DNA from: Azospirillum sp.
GTDB lineage: Bacteria > Pseudomonadota > Alphaproteobacteria > Azospirillales > Azospirillaceae
Assembly (NCBI GenBank): GCA_016124535.1
Contig: WGNK01000006.1
Span: 156,818 to 220,817 of the forward strand
Reading direction: 5' to 3'
DNA: 64,000 bases
The notes beneath the pieces were generated by a model that saw only the letters and a program-made list of their open reading frames with translations, had not been told where the DNA came from and made no database searches. Shown here in pieces: positions 8,902 to 17,983 of the stretch; position 1 is the stretch's first letter, and the number at the start of each line of letters is the position of its first letter. A program made the position numbers and the translations under genes.

Positions 8902-9345
8902 TCAACGGCCGGCGCTTTCCATAGTGGCCCGAACCAAGTGGTTTCTCTGGCAGTATTGCGCCAATTTCCGATCGTAAACGTCGATATGATTAAATGCGTA
9001 GTTTCCGACAAAAGCGGCAATCAGGGTATGAATGTCGGGCTCGTCTCTCTCAAATTTGGCGATGAGCTCGCACATACGCTCGAAGAAGTTATTGTGCGCC
9101 GCAATATGAGTGACTGCTTCCGGGTAGCCGATTTTCTGCATCATAAATTCTTCATGGCAAAAATGAATCGCGATGAAATCCAGATACTCACAGAGCAACT
9201 GGCTAATTTCGGCCTTGGAGGACCCTTGGCGCCCGGCACGACAAATGCGGTTCGATAACACAAACAGATGCTTGTGGTCGCGGTCGACTTCTCCGTTGTC
9301 GATTTCCAGGGACTGATCCCATAGCAGCGGCATGAGGTCATTCAT
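8902..9345 (-). CDS. Bacteriohemerythrin
   Basis: Four-helix O2-binding di-iron protein of 147 residues that could act as an oxygen carrier or sensor. The metal-ligand pattern is visible: the WDQSLEIDNGEVDRDH segment at the N terminus, the HFCHEEFMM helix (about 77-86), HIAAHNNFFERM (about 97) and the late HIDVYD. It is noticeably AT-richer than its neighbours, with more A/T-ending codons, which hints at a different origin. It runs convergently into the hybrid kinase gene, 9 bp away. No partner domain is fused to it. Family assignment is firm; physiological role is inferred. Confidence 0.88.
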   Translation of the reverse strand: MNDLMPLLWDQSLEIDNGEVDRDHKHLFVLSNRICRAGRQGSSKAEISQLLCEYLDFIAIHFCHEEFMMQKIGYPEAVTHIAAHNNFFERMCELIAKFERDEPDIHTLIAAFVGNYAFNHIDVYDRKLAQYCQRNHLVRATMESAGR

Positions 9346-9727
9346 CTGGGCAGTAGCCTTATTTTTCTATGAATTCCGTACCATCGTATGGAATATAGCC
9401 CACTCTGCCACAGCTGCCAATGCCCACCGGTGAAAAGCATTTTTTTGGCTGGTCAGCTATTCCGCAAACTGTAGCTTGGCAGACTCTCTGGTCCGCACCC
9501 CGACGATCCTGGCGCGGGCCGACCGAAGCCCCGCGCGGCGCGGCGGGTTGATCGCGGTTGGCCGCTCAAGCGGGCGTGACCGGGCGGGCGTGACCGGGTG
9601 GGGAGCCATCGGAAAGCCGGCCGGGCAAAACCGCCTTGACTGGCGGCACCAAACCGCTATGTTGCCGATCCGATTCGGCAAGCGTGGGCTTGGCCGGGCG
9701 GTCGGGTTTTTGCTGGGAAATGCGGTC
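9346..9727 (+). other. Intergenic region between hemerythrin and rpmG
   Basis: A 382-bp stretch shared by two divergent genes. The left 100 bp, beside the hemerythrin start, is AT-rich with short T-runs and probably holds its promoter. The right part is GC-rich and carries a short direct repeat of the GGGCGTGACCGG type near 9576-9600. No open frame with protein-like composition was seen. Confidence 0.5.
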
Positions 9728-9895
9728 ATGGCAAAGCAAGCCACGGTACTGATCCGCTTGGTCAGTTCGGCGGGTACGGGTTATTTCTACGTCAAGAAGA
9801 AAAACCCCAAGAAAACCACGGAAAAGCTGGAATTCCGGAAATACGATCCGAAGGCGCGCAAGCACGTGGCCTTCAAGGAAGCCAAGATAAAATAG
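9728..9895 (+). CDS. rpmG: Ribosomal protein bL33
   Basis: Large-subunit ribosomal protein of 55 residues, very basic. It begins [20 protein letters not shown] and ends in the family pattern [14 protein letters not shown]. Zinc-binding cysteines are absent, so this is the Cys-minus form usual in alphaproteobacteria. The ATG at 9728 matches the known N terminus; longer in-frame extension upstream is not protein-like. It is monocistronic here, with a MarR gene starting 143 bp downstream. Confidence 0.97.
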   Translation: MAKQATVLIRLVSSAGTGYFYVKKKNPKKTTEKLEFRKYDPKARKHVAFKEAKIK

Positions 9896-10038
9896 GGTGA
9901 CTCTCAGACGTCGGCGCCTGGCCACGCTCGCCGGACCGCCGCCTCGTCAAGAATCGGGATGACAGCAACTCCCCTTGCCGGAGTTCCGGTAATTGGGCAC
10001 AATCCCCGCCGCTCCCGATCACACAGGCGGACGGCGTC

Positions 10039-10515
10039 ATGGCGCGGAACCTAAAAGCGCTGGGATTGTGGCGCACGGCACTGGTTGCCAGCGTCCGGCG
10101 GGACGGACCGGACCTGTCGGCGCGCCAGATGGCGCTGCTGCTGAGTGTCTATCTGACCGACCCGCCGCACACCGTGCGTGGGCTCGCCGCGACCCTCAAC
10201 ATCTGCAAACCGGCGGTTACCCGCGCGCTCGACCGGCTGTCGGTGCTGGGTTTCATCCGGCGCAAGCGGGACGACGAAGACAAGCGCAACGTGCTGGTGC
10301 AACGGACGGTGAAAGGTTCGGTCTTCCTCAGCGACTTCGCCGAACTGGTGGTCGAGGCCGGCGCGGTGGCGCCCGACGACCTGGCGACGGTACGGGCGGC
10401 AGAGCTGGCCGGCCGGGCCGCTCAGGAGGAAATCGACCGGCGCCAGCGCGCGGCGACGGCGGCGGCGCCGGCCGACAACGCCGGAGCGGTGGCGACCGCG
10501 GCCACCAGCGCCTGA
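10039..10515 (+). CDS. MarR-family transcriptional regulator
   Basis: Predicted dimeric winged-helix regulator of 158 residues. The wHTH lies at about 30-100, with LSARQMALLLSVYL, the recognition-helix region NICKPAVTRALDRL and a wing containing RKRDDEDKRNVLV, all typical of MarR proteins. The last 25 residues are a low-complexity Ala-rich tail. Its stop is 11 bp before the GTG chosen for the NlpC/P60 gene, so the two are probably co-translated; the natural guess is control of its own operon, but no ligand can be inferred. Confidence 0.85.
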   Translation: MARNLKALGLWRTALVASVRRDGPDLSARQMALLLSVYLTDPPHTVRGLAATLNICKPAVTRALDRLSVLGFIRRKRDDEDKRNVLVQRTVKGSVFLSDFAELVVEAGAVAPDDLATVRAAELAGRAAQEEIDRRQRAATAAAPADNAGAVATAATSA

Positions 10516-10526
10516 TCGCCCCGTCG

Positions 10527-11363
10527 GTGCTGGATCCTCGCCGCCACCCCTATCGCAGCGATCTCGCCGCAGCGACGCTTGCCGGCCGGGTTGAAGCGAG
10601 TCGCTTCGTCGAGGGCCAGGCTTACCAGTCGCGGGCCGGCCGGACCCCGATCGCCGCCACCCCGGACGACCGTGCCGCCCGGACCAGCGAGCTGCTCTAC
10701 GGCGAGATTTTCACGGTCTACGACCGGCGCGACGACTGGGCCTGGGGCCAGTGCGCAACCGATGGCTATGTCGGCTGGCTGCGGTCGCAGGCGCTGTATC
10801 CCGATTGCCATCCGCTCAGCCATCGGGTCGATGCCCTTCGCAGCTTTATTTTCCCGGCACCCGACCTGAAAGCCCCGCCGCGCGATTTCATCAGCCTGGG
10901 CTCGCCGGTATCGGTGGTCGGCGCGGACAACGGCTTCGCGGCACTGGCCGATGGCGGCTGGGTCTTCGCCAAGCATGTGACCCCACTCGGAACCGTCGAA
11001 TCGGACCTGGTCTCGACGGCGCTGCGGCTGCTTGGGGTGCCTTATCTTTGGGGTGGCCGCTCGACCCTGGGCATCGACTGTTCGGGTCTGGTGCAACTGG
11101 CGATGGCCGTGGCCGGCATCCCCTGCCCGCGCGACAGCGACATGCAGCGGGCCGAGCTGGGCGCGCTGGTCGCCGACCGCGGGGTTCCGCCCGATCTTCG
11201 GCGTGGCGACCTGGTGTTTTTCGCCGGCCATGTCGGTCTGATGGCCGACCCGCATCGGCTGCTGCACGCCAATGCCTTCACCATGACCGTGGCGATTGAA
11301 ACACTCGCCGAAGTTTCAGTGCGCGCCGGCCCGGTGCTGGCGACACGAAGAGTTTCCGCCTAG
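10527..11363 (+). CDS. NlpC/P60 cell-wall hydrolase with SH3-type domains
   Basis: Predicted C40 cysteine peptidase cutting peptidoglycan peptides. Length 278 residues from GTG at 10527. Two bacterial SH3-like modules (about 35-85 and 110-150, with GEIFTVYDRRDDWAWGQ and SLGSPVSVVG) precede the catalytic domain with PYLWGGRS, nucleophile Cys185 in GIDCSGLV and the His in FFAGHVGLM. There is no obvious signal peptide in this reading; a non-ATG start makes the N terminus uncertain, and the same frame stays open upstream inside the MarR gene without protein-like sequence. It follows the MarR gene closely. Confidence 0.85.
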   Translation: MLDPRRHPYRSDLAAATLAGRVEASRFVEGQAYQSRAGRTPIAATPDDRAARTSELLYGEIFTVYDRRDDWAWGQCATDGYVGWLRSQALYPDCHPLSHRVDALRSFIFPAPDLKAPPRDFISLGSPVSVVGADNGFAALADGGWVFAKHVTPLGTVESDLVSTALRLLGVPYLWGGRSTLGIDCSGLVQLAMAVAGIPCPRDSDMQRAELGALVADRGVPPDLRRGDLVFFAGHVGLMADPHRLLHANAFTMTVAIETLAEVSVRAGPVLATRRVSA

Positions 11364-11441
11364 GTCACCCTTAGCGTATACCGAAACCGCGTCGGCACGC
11401 GCCCCGTGCGGAAACCGACACCGAGGCGGAAGAGGCTGGCT

Positions 11442-13682
11442 ATGACATCGTCCAGGAGCGGAATGACATTGGAGTCCCGACCGCCGAGAGCCAAGCGGCG
11501 GCTGCTGCCCGCCCTCATCTTGCTGGGTTTGCTGCTGCCCGGCAGCGCCGCCGAGGCACGCGCCAAGATCGGCCTGGTGCTGAGCGGCGGCGGCGCGCTG
11601 GGCGCCGCCCATGTCGGCGTGCTCAAGGTCCTGGAAGAGCTGCGCATCCCGATCGACGTGATCACCGGCACCAGCATGGGCGCGGTAGTCGGCGGCCTTT
11701 ATGCCTCGGGCAAGACCGCCGCCGAGTTGGAGGCGCTGATCGACGAGATCGATTGGGTCGACCTGTTCAAGGACACCCCACCGCGCGACCGCAAGCCGTT
11801 CCGCCGCAAGCAGGATGACTACAGCTTCCTGGTCGATCTCAAGCTCGGCTTCAACGACGGTCAGGCCCAGCTGCCGACCGGACTGATCCAGGGCCAGAAA
11901 CTGGCGCTGACCTTGCGCGAGTTGTCGATGCCGGTGCGGACGATCCGCAATTTCGACGACCTGCCGATTCGCTACCGCGCGGTCGCCGCCGATGTCGAAA
12001 CCGGAACGCCGGTGGTCCTGGGCAGTGGCGACCTCGCCCGCGCGATGCTGGCCAGCATGTCGGTGCCGGGGGTATTGCCGCCGATCGAGATCGACGGCCA
12101 CCTGCTGGTCGATGGCGGCGTCGCCGACAACCTGCCGATCGATGTCGCCCGCAAACTCGGCGCCGAAGTCCTGATCGTTGCCGACCTGCCGACCGTGCTG
12201 AAGAAGCGCGAGAAACTCAACTCCGCGCTGGCGATCGCCCAGCAGATGATCAGCGTGCTGATCCAGCAGAACTCGCAGATCCAGCTGAAGACCCTGCGCC
12301 GGAGCGATATCCACATCCTGCCCGACCTCGGCGATATGGGCTCGTCGGATTTCGTCAAGATGAAGGGCGCGATCGCGCCCGGCGAGGCGGCGACCCGCAA
12401 GGAGCTGGCCGCGCTCAGCCGGTTGTCGCTATCGCCGGCAGAGTATCAGGCCTTCCGCGGTGGCAGCCAGCCGCCGGTCGACGCGCCGCCGGCAATCGCC
12501 TTCGTCGACATCGAGAATCGGTCCCGCCTGACCGACAAGCTGATCGCCAAGACGATGGCGGTCGAGACAGGAAAACCACTCGATAAGAAGAAACTCGACG
12601 GCGCCATCGAGCGACTGTACGCGCTGGGCGAGTTCGAGCGGATCGATTACCAGGTAATCGAGAAGGACGGCAAGACCGGGTTACTGATTACCGCCCAGGA
12701 AAAGAGCTGGGCCAAGAATTACTTCAATTTCGGACTCAATCTTGCGGATGATTTTGACGGCAACGCCAGTTACAATCTGGCCGGCACGCTGACCCTGACC
12801 GCACTCAACCCGCTTGGTGCCGAATGGCGCAACGAGGTGCAGATCGGCGAGGAACCGCGGCTACGCACCGAGTTCTTCCAGCCGCTCGACGATCTGCGCG
12901 AGTTCTTCGTCGCGCCCGAGCTGCTGGTTGCCAAGCGCAATGTTGATACCAGTAACCCGCTGACCGGGCGCAGTCTGTTCCAGGCGACAGTGGCCCAAGC
13001 CAGCCTGGCCGGCGGCTGGCAACTTGGTACCTGGGGCGAGTGGCGAGCCGGCTATCGTCGCGGCATCGGATCGACCAGCCTGCAGATCGGCAGCGCCCCC
13101 CGTTCGGAACTCGGGTTCGAGATCGGTGAGGTGTTCTCCCGCTTCTCGGTCGATACCCTCGACGATGTCCGGTTCCCCAAGACCGGCACCGGGACCTCGC
13201 TGGAACTGGTCCAGTCGGTCGGCGCGCTCGGCGCCACCACCGACTACCAGCGCGGCGAGCTCATCGCCAACAAGGCGTTCAATTGGGACCGCAATACGGT
13301 GGTGGTTGGCGGCCATTTCGGCAGCTCGGTCGATGATAACCTGCCGTTGCAATCACGCTTCCCGTTGGGCGGCTTCCTCAACCTCTCGGGGCTTAGCCAC
13401 GACCGGCTGTCCGGCCAGAACCAGTTGTTCGGCCGGCTGGTTTATTACCGCACCTTGACCAGTGCGGCACCCGAGCTGTTCGACATCCCGCTCTATCTCG
13501 GCGCCTCGCTGGAAAGCGGCAATGTCTGGGAACACAAGAGCCAGATCGACCTGCGCTCGCTGCGCTACGCCGGCAGCGCCTTCATCGGCGCCGACACCTA
13601 TGTCGGACCGCTCTACCTCGCCTATGGCCGCGCTGACGAAGACCAGTCGTCGATCTACCTGTTCCTCGGCCGTACTTTTTGA
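11442..13682 (+). CDS. Patatin-like phospholipase with POTRA and outer-membrane barrel (PlpD/RssA-like)
   Basis: Predicted exported lipid acyl hydrolase of 746 residues. A signal peptide (about 15-40, LILLGLLLPGSAAEA) leads to a patatin domain with the oxyanion motif SGGGALG, nucleophile Ser78 in GTSMG and dyad Asp224 in DGGVADN. A single POTRA-like segment (about 350-425, containing KPLDKKKLDGAIERLYALGEF) and a C-terminal bacterial surface antigen/D15-type 16-strand barrel follow, ending in Phe. This is the architecture of type Vd autotransporters such as PlpD. ATG 11442 is preceded by AGAGG; ATG 11463 also has a GGAG and is an alternative. It is followed at 24 bp by the glycosyltransferase. 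Confidence 0.9.
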   Translation: MTSSRSGMTLESRPPRAKRRLLPALILLGLLLPGSAAEARAKIGLVLSGGGALGAAHVGVLKVLEELRIPIDVITGTSMGAVVGGLYASGKTAAELEALIDEIDWVDLFKDTPPRDRKPFRRKQDDYSFLVDLKLGFNDGQAQLPTGLIQGQKLALTLRELSMPVRTIRNFDDLPIRYRAVAADVETGTPVVLGSGDLARAMLASMSVPGVLPPIEIDGHLLVDGGVADNLPIDVARKLGAEVLIVADLPTVLKKREKLNSALAIAQQMISVLIQQNSQIQLKTLRRSDIHILPDLGDMGSSDFVKMKGAIAPGEAATRKELAALSRLSLSPAEYQAFRGGSQPPVDAPPAIAFVDIENRSRLTDKLIAKTMAVETGKPLDKKKLDGAIERLYALGEFERIDYQVIEKDGKTGLLITAQEKSWAKNYFNFGLNLADDFDGNASYNLAGTLTLTALNPLGAEWRNEVQIGEEPRLRTEFFQPLDDLREFFVAPELLVAKRNVDTSNPLTGRSLFQATVAQASLAGGWQLGTWGEWRAGYRRGIGSTSLQIGSAPRSELGFEIGEVFSRFSVDTLDDVRFPKTGTGTSLELVQSVGALGATTDYQRGELIANKAFNWDRNTVVVGGHFGSSVDDNLPLQSRFPLGGFLNLSGLSHDRLSGQNQLFGRLVYYRTLTSAAPELFDIPLYLGASLESGNVWEHKSQIDLRSLRYAGSAFIGADTYVGPLYLAYGRADEDQSSIYLFLGRTF

Positions 13683-13706
13683 GCCGCCCGGTTGGTTGAG
13701 GCCATC

Positions 13707-14705
13707 TTGGCTGACACGCGCCCTGCCCTCGGCATCTATTCCGGCAGCGACCTGATCGGCGACGGGCTGTTCAAGTTGCCGATGCTGCGCGCCGCCCGCG
13801 CGGCATTTCCCGGCCACCGGATCGTCTACCTGACCACCGGCCCGACCATGCTGGAAACCGGGCTGCGGCCACTGCTCGACGGTATTGTCGATGACTTCAT
13901 CAGCGAAACCGGCATCGGACGCTCGTTGACCGAGTTTCTTCGGCCGATGCCGGTGCGCCAGCGCTTCGCCGTGTTCATCGACACCCAGCCGGTGATCTGG
14001 CGCACCTTGCTGCTGCGCCGCCTCCGGCACGACCTGTTCGTCACCGGTGCCGCCCGCTACCGCCTGTCCGACCGCCGGCCTGCCGACCGCCGCCGCCGCC
14101 GGCCCACCGGCATCGTCCGCCGCCTGGTCGAACTGGTCGAACTGGCCAGCGGCCGCCCCGCCGACCTCGCGACCGCCTTGCCGGTGCCGCCGGAGATCGC
14201 CGCCAAAGCGGCCGCTCAACTGCCCACCGGCAAGCCCCTGATCGGCTTGGCGCCCGGTGCCGGCAACCGGCTCAAATGCTGGCCGCTTGAGCGATACCTG
14301 GCCCTGGCCAGGCGGCTGGTCCAGCAGGGCATGTCCCCGGTATTCCTGATCGGTCCCGCCGAGTCCGAGTGGCTGCCGGAGATCAGCGCGGCGGTGCCGG
14401 AGGCGCTGCTGCCGCTCCAGGACCGCGCATTGTGGGGCGAGCGCTTCGAGGTCCTCCATACCGTGGCGCTGGGCCAGCGACTTGCCGCGGCGGTGTCCAA
14501 CGACAGCGGCACGACCCATATGCTGGCCGCCGCCGATGTGCCCCTGGTCACCCTGTTCGGGCCCTCCAACGCCGATAAATTTCGCCCCCTGGTCAGCCGC
14601 GGTGCCGTGGTCAAGGCCCAGGATTTCGGCGGCGAGGCGATGGCGCTGATCCCGCTGGACGCGGTTCACGCCGCCCTGAACACGCTGATCGGAACGCCGG
14701 TCTGA
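13707..14705 (+). CDS. Glycosyltransferase family 9 (heptosyltransferase-like)
   Basis: Probably transfers a sugar to the lipopolysaccharide core on the cytosolic face of the inner membrane. It has the ADP-heptose:LPS transferase fold: an N-terminal half beginning IYSGSDLIGDGLFKLPML, and a C-terminal nucleotide-sugar half with GLAPGAGNRLKCWPLERY, FLIGPAE, and the SNDSGTTHMLAAADVPLVTLFG signature. TTG at 13707 has GAGG 6 bp upstream; an in-frame TTG at 13692 is the alternative. A basic Arg-run near residue 125 is a linker oddity. kdsB elsewhere in the window fits LPS production, but the exact sugar is unknown. Confidence 0.85.
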   Translation: MADTRPALGIYSGSDLIGDGLFKLPMLRAARAAFPGHRIVYLTTGPTMLETGLRPLLDGIVDDFISETGIGRSLTEFLRPMPVRQRFAVFIDTQPVIWRTLLLRRLRHDLFVTGAARYRLSDRRPADRRRRRPTGIVRRLVELVELASGRPADLATALPVPPEIAAKAAAQLPTGKPLIGLAPGAGNRLKCWPLERYLALARRLVQQGMSPVFLIGPAESEWLPEISAAVPEALLPLQDRALWGERFEVLHTVALGQRLAAAVSNDSGTTHMLAAADVPLVTLFGPSNADKFRPLVSRGAVVKAQDFGGEAMALIPLDAVHAALNTLIGTPV

Positions 14706-14815
14706 GGCCAGCGGTCCGGTCGCCGGATGCCGTCGTCGCCGGGCGATTTCTTTCGCGCCGATTTGCGCTATATCATGCCGGGTCCGTAGTCAGCCGATTG
14801 AGAAGGCGTCAGAAT

Positions 14816-15283
14816 TTGACAGCGTCCCTGGCGGTCCGCCTCGAACATATCCGGTCCCTGGCCGAACTCGCCCGCTCGGCGCTGCCGCTGGGGTTCAACT
14901 CGATCCATGTGACGCCCGACGGCGTGCTCGGCATCCTGCGGCCGCCAAAGCCCTCGAAGGTCCATTTCGCGGTCGGGGACCTGTTGTTCCAAGTCTCGGT
15001 CGCCGCCGATGGCGACGCCTCGGTCTGCCAGATCTGGACCGCTGTCGGACACGTCCCTTACACCGCGCAGTCGCCCGAGCGGCGCAACGCCGTCCTCGCC
15101 ATCCTGCGCCGGACCCAGCGCCTGCCCCATGCCCGCTTCGTGATCGATAACGGCCAACGCATCCTGGTGCTTTCGGAGCGCCGGGTCGAGGGGCCCTTCG
15201 GCCCGATCGATCTGATCTATCAGGCTGTCGTCGTGGTCCAGGAAGCCCGCCCCTTCCTGCACCTGCTGGCAGAGTACCTCTAG
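14816..15283 (+). CDS. Hypothetical protein, about 155 residues
   Basis: Unrecognised. TTG at 14816 (AGAAGG upstream) or TTG at 14798 could start it; no ATG is available. The compact alpha/beta sequence contains PLGFNSIHVTPDGVLGILRP, then KVHFAVGDLLFQVSVAADG and a C-terminal FGPIDLIYQAVVVVQEARPFLHLL. There are no signal peptide, membrane segments, or catalytic motifs I can name. Codon use matches the host and the frame is well conserved in composition, so I consider it real. It stands between the glycosyltransferase and the convergent PAS kinase. Confidence 0.6.
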   Translation: MTASLAVRLEHIRSLAELARSALPLGFNSIHVTPDGVLGILRPPKPSKVHFAVGDLLFQVSVAADGDASVCQIWTAVGHVPYTAQSPERRNAVLAILRRTQRLPHARFVIDNGQRILVLSERRVEGPFGPIDLIYQAVVVVQEARPFLHLLAEYL

Positions 15284-15383
15284 CCGGGAGGCAGATTTCC
15301 GGCCATCGTCGATCGGGTCGATCGCGGCCCCTGGGGTCGGGCAACGGGAATGCCCGGCGGCCGGGGCGTAGGCGGGCGACGCC

Positions 15384-17840
15384 TCAGGCCCGGACCTCTG
15401 TCCAGGGGTCTTCGGTCGGCCACGGTGTGGTGTGGGCGCTGTCCGCGACATAGACTCCGACATAGACTACCAATTCGCGGCCGGGAACGCGCAGGACGTA
15501 GCTGGTCTTGGGCTGCAGCTGGCCGTTGACCGGGTTGGTCCACATATAGTCGGTCCAGCCTTCGCCGGCACTCCGCGCAATCTGGAGGATTTCGCGCACG
15601 AACGGTTTGCCGTCGGGATCGGCGCGGTTGAGCACGTTCTGGCCCTCGTTCGCCGGCCGCGGCGGATAGCACAACCAGTTGCCGGCGAAATCGATCACAT
15701 TGACGTAGATTTCGCCGAAGAAGAACGTACCGGGCTCGCGGAAGCGCGCGCAGGCCCGCTCCAGGCCGTCGACCGCGATCAGTTCGGCCGCCAGGGTGGC
15801 AATCCGCTTGGCATCGTCGCGACCGACCGCGAAACGCGGGAAGGTGATCCGGAAGCTGGTGCCGCGGCCATCGGCGCTGTCGACCGAAATCTGGCCCTTC
15901 AGCGTACCGGTGACCAGATTATGCACGATGTTGAGGCCGAGCCCCGTGCCGCCCATGCCACGCTTGGTGGTGAAGAACGGCTCGAAGATGCGCGACAGGT
16001 GACCTTGCGGAATGCCGTGGCCGTTATCGCTGAAGCGCAGCTCGACCTGATCATCCTCGATCAGCCGGGCGGCTACGGTCATCCGGCCCGGCCGGTTGGG
16101 GTCGAAGGCGTGGAGCAGCGCATTCATCACGAAATTGCTGAGGATCTGCGAGACCGCCCCGGGATAGCTGTCGATCACGATGCCCGGCGGGCAATCGATC
16201 TCGATGGTGTGGGGCGTCCGTTTCAGCTGCAACCCCAGGCTGCCCAGCACCTCCTCGACATAGTCCGCGAGGTCGAAGCAACGCCGCTCCCCGCTGGCGC
16301 GGTCGACCGCAACCTGCTTGAAGTTCTGGATCAGTTCTACCGCGCGCTGCAGATTGGCGCTGAGCAGGCAGGCGGCCTCCCGCACCGCGGTCAGGAACTC
16401 GTTCAACTGGGAACGCTTCAAGGTCCCGCTATCGACCAGACCGGAGAGAATGCGCAAGCGCTCCTCGATCATCGAGGCGCCGGTCAAGCCGATCCCCAGC
16501 GGGGTGTTGATCTCGTGGGAGACTCCGGCGACCAGGGCGCCCAAGGACGCCATCTTCTCCGAGGCAACCAGAGTCTCCTGGGCGTCGCGCAAGGCCCGGA
16601 ACGCCTGCTCCAGCTCGGCGCGCGCGGTCTCGGCGGAGTCGCGCGCCGCCACCAGATCGCGGGTGCGGTCGGTAACCAGAGACTCCAGGTTGTCGCGATG
16701 CTGGCGCAACTCATCGGCGGCGCGACGCTCCGGCGTCACATCGGTGATCAGCACGACCAGATCATGGTTGGCGGTGCGCACCGCCTCGCGGCGCAGCCAG
16801 CGGCCATCGGGCAGCTGAAACTCGTCGGGCTCGTCCGGCCGGCGCAGCGCCTCAAGATGAAAGGCCAGGTCGCGGCCGTCGGGCAGGCCACTGCGCCAGC
16901 CGGCCAGAACCTCAAGCGGTGCCCCCGCGACCAGCGACTGTGCCAATTGAGGATCGATGGCCGAGAGGCGCCGGTTGGCGATGGTCACCCGCTCGCTTTC
17001 GTCAAACAGGACGAAGCCGTGGGGGATGGTGTCGATCGCCTCACGCAGCCGGCCCTGGAGCAGCACCACCTGGGCTTCGGCCTCGGCGCGCCGGGTCACG
17101 TCGCCCCAGGTCGCGACCAGCGAACCATCGGCGCCCCGCCGTTCCTCCAGCTGCAACCAGGCGCCGTCGCGCCGCTGGAACAGCCGCTGCACCGGGATCG
17201 GCTCGCTGCTCGGGTGGCGGCGCTCCGCCAGCGCCAGCAGGGCCTCGGCGTCGGTTTCGGCCAGGGTGCCCACGGCAATCCGGGTCAGGTGATCGCGGTA
17301 GGGCCGGCCGGCCGACATCAGGTCGCCGATATCGGTGAACAGCTCCTGGTAGCGCTTGTTGCCGGTGACGAAGCCCATCGTCGGATCGAACACCGCAAAG
17401 GCGACATCGAGCGCGGCGACCGCCTGGGCGGTGGCCGGACCGGTGGTGACGGTCGCCTGCTCCAGCGTGACGTCGCGCCAGATGCGCAGACGGCCGCCGT
17501 CGGGGGTCGGCCGCGACGCCACCTTGAGCCAGCGCCCGTCATGGCGCTGGAACACAAACGGCGCGTTCTGCGCCCGATGGCGGGCGACGCCGCTATCGAC
17601 ATGACGGCCAAGCTTTTCCAGCTCTTCGGGCGGCAGGTTGGAGCGAAAGAAACGAACCAGATTGTCGGCGTAGCTCTCGCCACAGTGGATGAAACCGGCA
17701 TGTTCGGGGAAGAAGGTCAGGTAGGCGCGGTTCCAGGCGACCACCCGGTCGTCGGCATCATAATGGCAGTAGGCCAGCTCGAGTTGGTCGAGCAGCAGGG
17801 CGACCGGGCTCAGGGGATCATCCGCACCATTGCCAGTCAT
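15384..17840 (-). CDS. PAS-domain histidine kinase with a C-terminal Cache domain
   Basis: Soluble sensor kinase of 818 residues. Three PAS modules of the PAS_7 kind (about 15-130, 140-265, 280-385, each with a YxxHLTR- or GRWL-type motif) are followed by a coiled-coil (about 385-435), HisKA with His442 in SHEINTPLG and a HATPase (about 535-665, with N, FSDNGHGIP and GGTGLGLNI boxes). The last 120 residues form a single-Cache-like module: FGEIYVNVIDFAGNWLCYPP, then DPDGKPFVREIL, GEGWTDYMW and PKTSYVLRV. Cache modules normally sit N-terminal and outside the membrane; here there is no membrane segment at all. The partner regulator is not adjacent. Confidence 0.88.
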   Translation of the reverse strand: MTGNGADDPLSPVALLLDQLELAYCHYDADDRVVAWNRAYLTFFPEHAGFIHCGESYADNLVRFFRSNLPPEELEKLGRHVDSGVARHRAQNAPFVFQRHDGRWLKVASRPTPDGGRLRIWRDVTLEQATVTTGPATAQAVAALDVAFAVFDPTMGFVTGNKRYQELFTDIGDLMSAGRPYRDHLTRIAVGTLAETDAEALLALAERRHPSSEPIPVQRLFQRRDGAWLQLEERRGADGSLVATWGDVTRRAEAEAQVVLLQGRLREAIDTIPHGFVLFDESERVTIANRRLSAIDPQLAQSLVAGAPLEVLAGWRSGLPDGRDLAFHLEALRRPDEPDEFQLPDGRWLRREAVRTANHDLVVLITDVTPERRAADELRQHRDNLESLVTDRTRDLVAARDSAETARAELEQAFRALRDAQETLVASEKMASLGALVAGVSHEINTPLGIGLTGASMIEERLRILSGLVDSGTLKRSQLNEFLTAVREAACLLSANLQRAVELIQNFKQVAVDRASGERRCFDLADYVEEVLGSLGLQLKRTPHTIEIDCPPGIVIDSYPGAVSQILSNFVMNALLHAFDPNRPGRMTVAARLIEDDQVELRFSDNGHGIPQGHLSRIFEPFFTTKRGMGGTGLGLNIVHNLVTGTLKGQISVDSADGRGTSFRITFPRFAVGRDDAKRIATLAAELIAVDGLERACARFREPGTFFFGEIYVNVIDFAGNWLCYPPRPANEGQNVLNRADPDGKPFVREILQIARSAGEGWTDYMWTNPVNGQLQPKTSYVLRVPGRELVVYVGVYVADSAHTTPWPTEDPWTEVRA

Positions 17841-17983
17841 GGCGACAGCCTAGGCATGGTCAGAGCGCACACTTTATGGATCCTCGGCGGTCGCACGGCG
17901 CCCTTGGCCAATCGCGGAAGCATTCTCTCGGGCCGTGCCCCCGGCCGTCAAGCCCAGACCGCGCAAGCCCAGGGCAACACCCT

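Noticed and set aside
9576..9600. Short direct repeat before rpmG as a mobile-element scar
   Set aside because: Only about 12 bp and in GC-rich low-complexity sequence; no flanking inverted repeats.
9993..10526. N-terminal extension of the NlpC/P60 protein by about 178 residues
   Set aside because: The extension overlaps the MarR gene in another frame and is Gly/Arg-rich shadow sequence; homologues begin near the DPRRHPYR segment.
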